From: Planctomycetes bacterium RIFOXYC2_FULL_41_27
Lineage (GTDB): Bacteria > Planctomycetota > Brocadiia > Brocadiales > Brocadiaceae
Direction of reading: 5' to 3'
Length of the DNA: 6,596 bases
Assembly (NCBI GenBank): GCA_001828645.1
Contig: MHZD01000138.1
Span: 1 to 6,596, forward strand
A program made the translations under genes and the position numbers. Every line of letters starts with the position of its first letter. The first letter of the stretch is position 1. The notes under the pieces were generated by a model, which saw nothing but the letters and a program-made list of their open reading frames with translations, did no database searches and had not been told where the DNA came from. Shown here one piece after another: positions 5,699 through 6,596 of the stretch.

Positions 5699-6596
5699 TT
5701 ATTCTTTGGTCTTCTTACCTCGATTTTGTATATAACTATCCTGGAGTGCAATATACGGGTCTATGGCTGGCTCTGTTATGTTTTCATACGTTTGTCCTTT
5801 GTCTATAGAGAAATCGTTAACAGCGTCATAAGAATAATTCCCAAAGCCCTCGAGTGGTGTGAGGAAGAAATATGAAATCCAGCTTAACGGATTCAATGCT
5901 GCATCTCCCACAAGTCCTACAGTATCACGCACAGTTGATGGTCCGAGAAAAGGCCACACTATGTAAATGCCGGAATTCATCTTGTGTTTGGCAAGAGTCT
6001 GACCAAAATCTCTCTCGTGTCTTTCCAAATGGAATTTTGATTTTGCCGGATCAAATAATCCTGCTACCCCAACGGTGCTATTAATAACGAAACGCGCCAA
6101 CTCTGTGCCTGCGCCTTTTAATTTTCCCTGGAAGAGACAATTGAAAAAACGTACAGGCATTTTGATGTTTGTAAAAAAATTCTTGACACTTACCCGTGCC
6201 TTTTCAGGCACCATGGAATTGTATCCGGTGTATATTGGTTTAACAAAATAATGGTAGGTCTTGTCATTAAAGGTAAAGATAGCACGATTGTATGGCTGAA
6301 GAGGGTCTTTAATCAATGGAGGTTCCGATTCTACATCATCATGCTGTAATTCTTCGTCTGCTTGGGTTGTATTGGCAGGGGTTGTATCTTCTTTTCTTGT
6401 GTTATCGGGTTGCTGCGCTGAAACGGTATGTTTCAATTCTCCGTCTTCATTCGCTTTGTTGATGACAGGAGTTTTTTCTTCTTGTGGAATTTCAGTTGGT
6501 TGTCCTAATGAAACTGGTGAAGATTCTGCCCGGACAGACGCCTTGCATACACAAATTGTAAAAATAAAAACGAACATCAATAAAACGGAACTTCTC
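5699..6596 (-). CDS. mlaA: MlaA/VacJ-family outer-membrane lipid-asymmetry protein, 5' end cut off by window
   Basis: MlaA proteins sit in the outer membrane and pass mislocalised phospholipids from its outer leaflet to the Mla transport chain, preserving lipid asymmetry. The frame stays open to the right edge, so the start is probably outside. The inner TTG 6580 and ATG 6577 lack a Shine-Dalgarno and fall within the hydrophobic region. The visible N-terminus RSSVLLMFVFIFTICV is a signal-peptide core, with a likely cleavage after VRA. Cysteines are present, but none sits in a good lipobox. An acidic, Pro/Thr/Gln-rich linker of about 70 residues follows. Counting the TTG at 6580 as residue 1, the MlaA domain runs from about 90 to 285. 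It contains DPLQPYNRAIFTFND, the VKPIYTGYNSMVPEKAR segment, NFFTNI, FVINSTVGVAGLFD, RHERDFGQTLAKH, VWPFLGPSTVRDTVG and the DPYIALQDSYIQNR end. Genes for other Mla parts, if adjacent, would be to the right of the window. Confidence 0.92.
   Translation of the reverse strand, partial: RSSVLLMFVFIFTICVCKASVRAESSPVSLGQPTEIPQEEKTPVINKANEDGELKHTVSAQQPDNTRKEDTTPANTTQADEELQHDDVESEPPLIKDPLQPYNRAIFTFNDKTYHYFVKPIYTGYNSMVPEKARVSVKNFFTNIKMPVRFFNCLFQGKLKGAGTELARFVINSTVGVAGLFDPAKSKFHLERHERDFGQTLAKHKMNSGIYIVWPFLGPSTVRDTVGLVGDAALNPLSWISYFFLTPLEGFGNYSYDAVNDFSIDKGQTYENITEPAIDPYIALQDSYIQNRGKKTKE

Overview
The window holds mostly core metabolism from what looks like an anaerobic, diderm (Gram-negative-type) bacterium. 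Anaerobic metabolism is suggested by a pyruvate:ferredoxin oxidoreductase beta-subunit gene. An outer membrane is suggested by an MlaA/VacJ-family gene. Base composition is moderate, roughly mid-40s % G+C by eye, and the genes look compositionally alike. A lineage such as anammox Planctomycetes (Brocadiales), Desulfobacterota or Nitrospirota would fit, but the sequence alone does not settle it.

Layout, left to right. The 3' part of porB runs on the plus strand into the left edge (2-868). It meets, tail to tail with only 2 bp between, a minus-strand run read right to left: argB (4555-5442), argD (3365-4546), argF (2424-3347), then, after a 175-bp gap, rph (1526-2248) and an rdgB-type XTP/dITP pyrophosphatase (871-1503). 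A consensus-matching sigma70-type promoter (TTGACA, 16 bp, TATAAT) lies just upstream of argB and can drive the arg genes and perhaps the whole run. The argF-rph gap is almost filled by a long imperfect inverted repeat (about 2270-2414), the most distinctive non-coding structure here. Upstream of argB is a divergent 29-codon plus-strand reading frame (5560-5649). It has a very good ribosome-binding site and looks like a bare signal peptide. The right end carries a minus-strand mlaA-like gene (5699 to the edge) whose start lies beyond the window.

How the genes work together. ArgB (N-acetylglutamate to acetylglutamyl phosphate), ArgD (acetylornithine formation) and ArgF (ornithine to citrulline) are three steps of arginine biosynthesis. 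argC, argJ, argG and argH are not in view. ArgB carries the N-terminal helix and C-terminal features of the arginine-inhibited hexameric type, so feedback control of the pathway probably acts on it. Rph (3' end trimming of tRNA) and RdgB (removal of non-canonical purine triphosphates) form a common housekeeping pair. PorB and MlaA are separate units that extend outside the window.

I found no convincing undescribed system, CRISPR array, transposase, tRNA or rRNA. The items most worth a second look are the inverted repeat, the signal-peptide-like small ORF, and a few departures from family consensus in ArgB and the MlaA-like protein.
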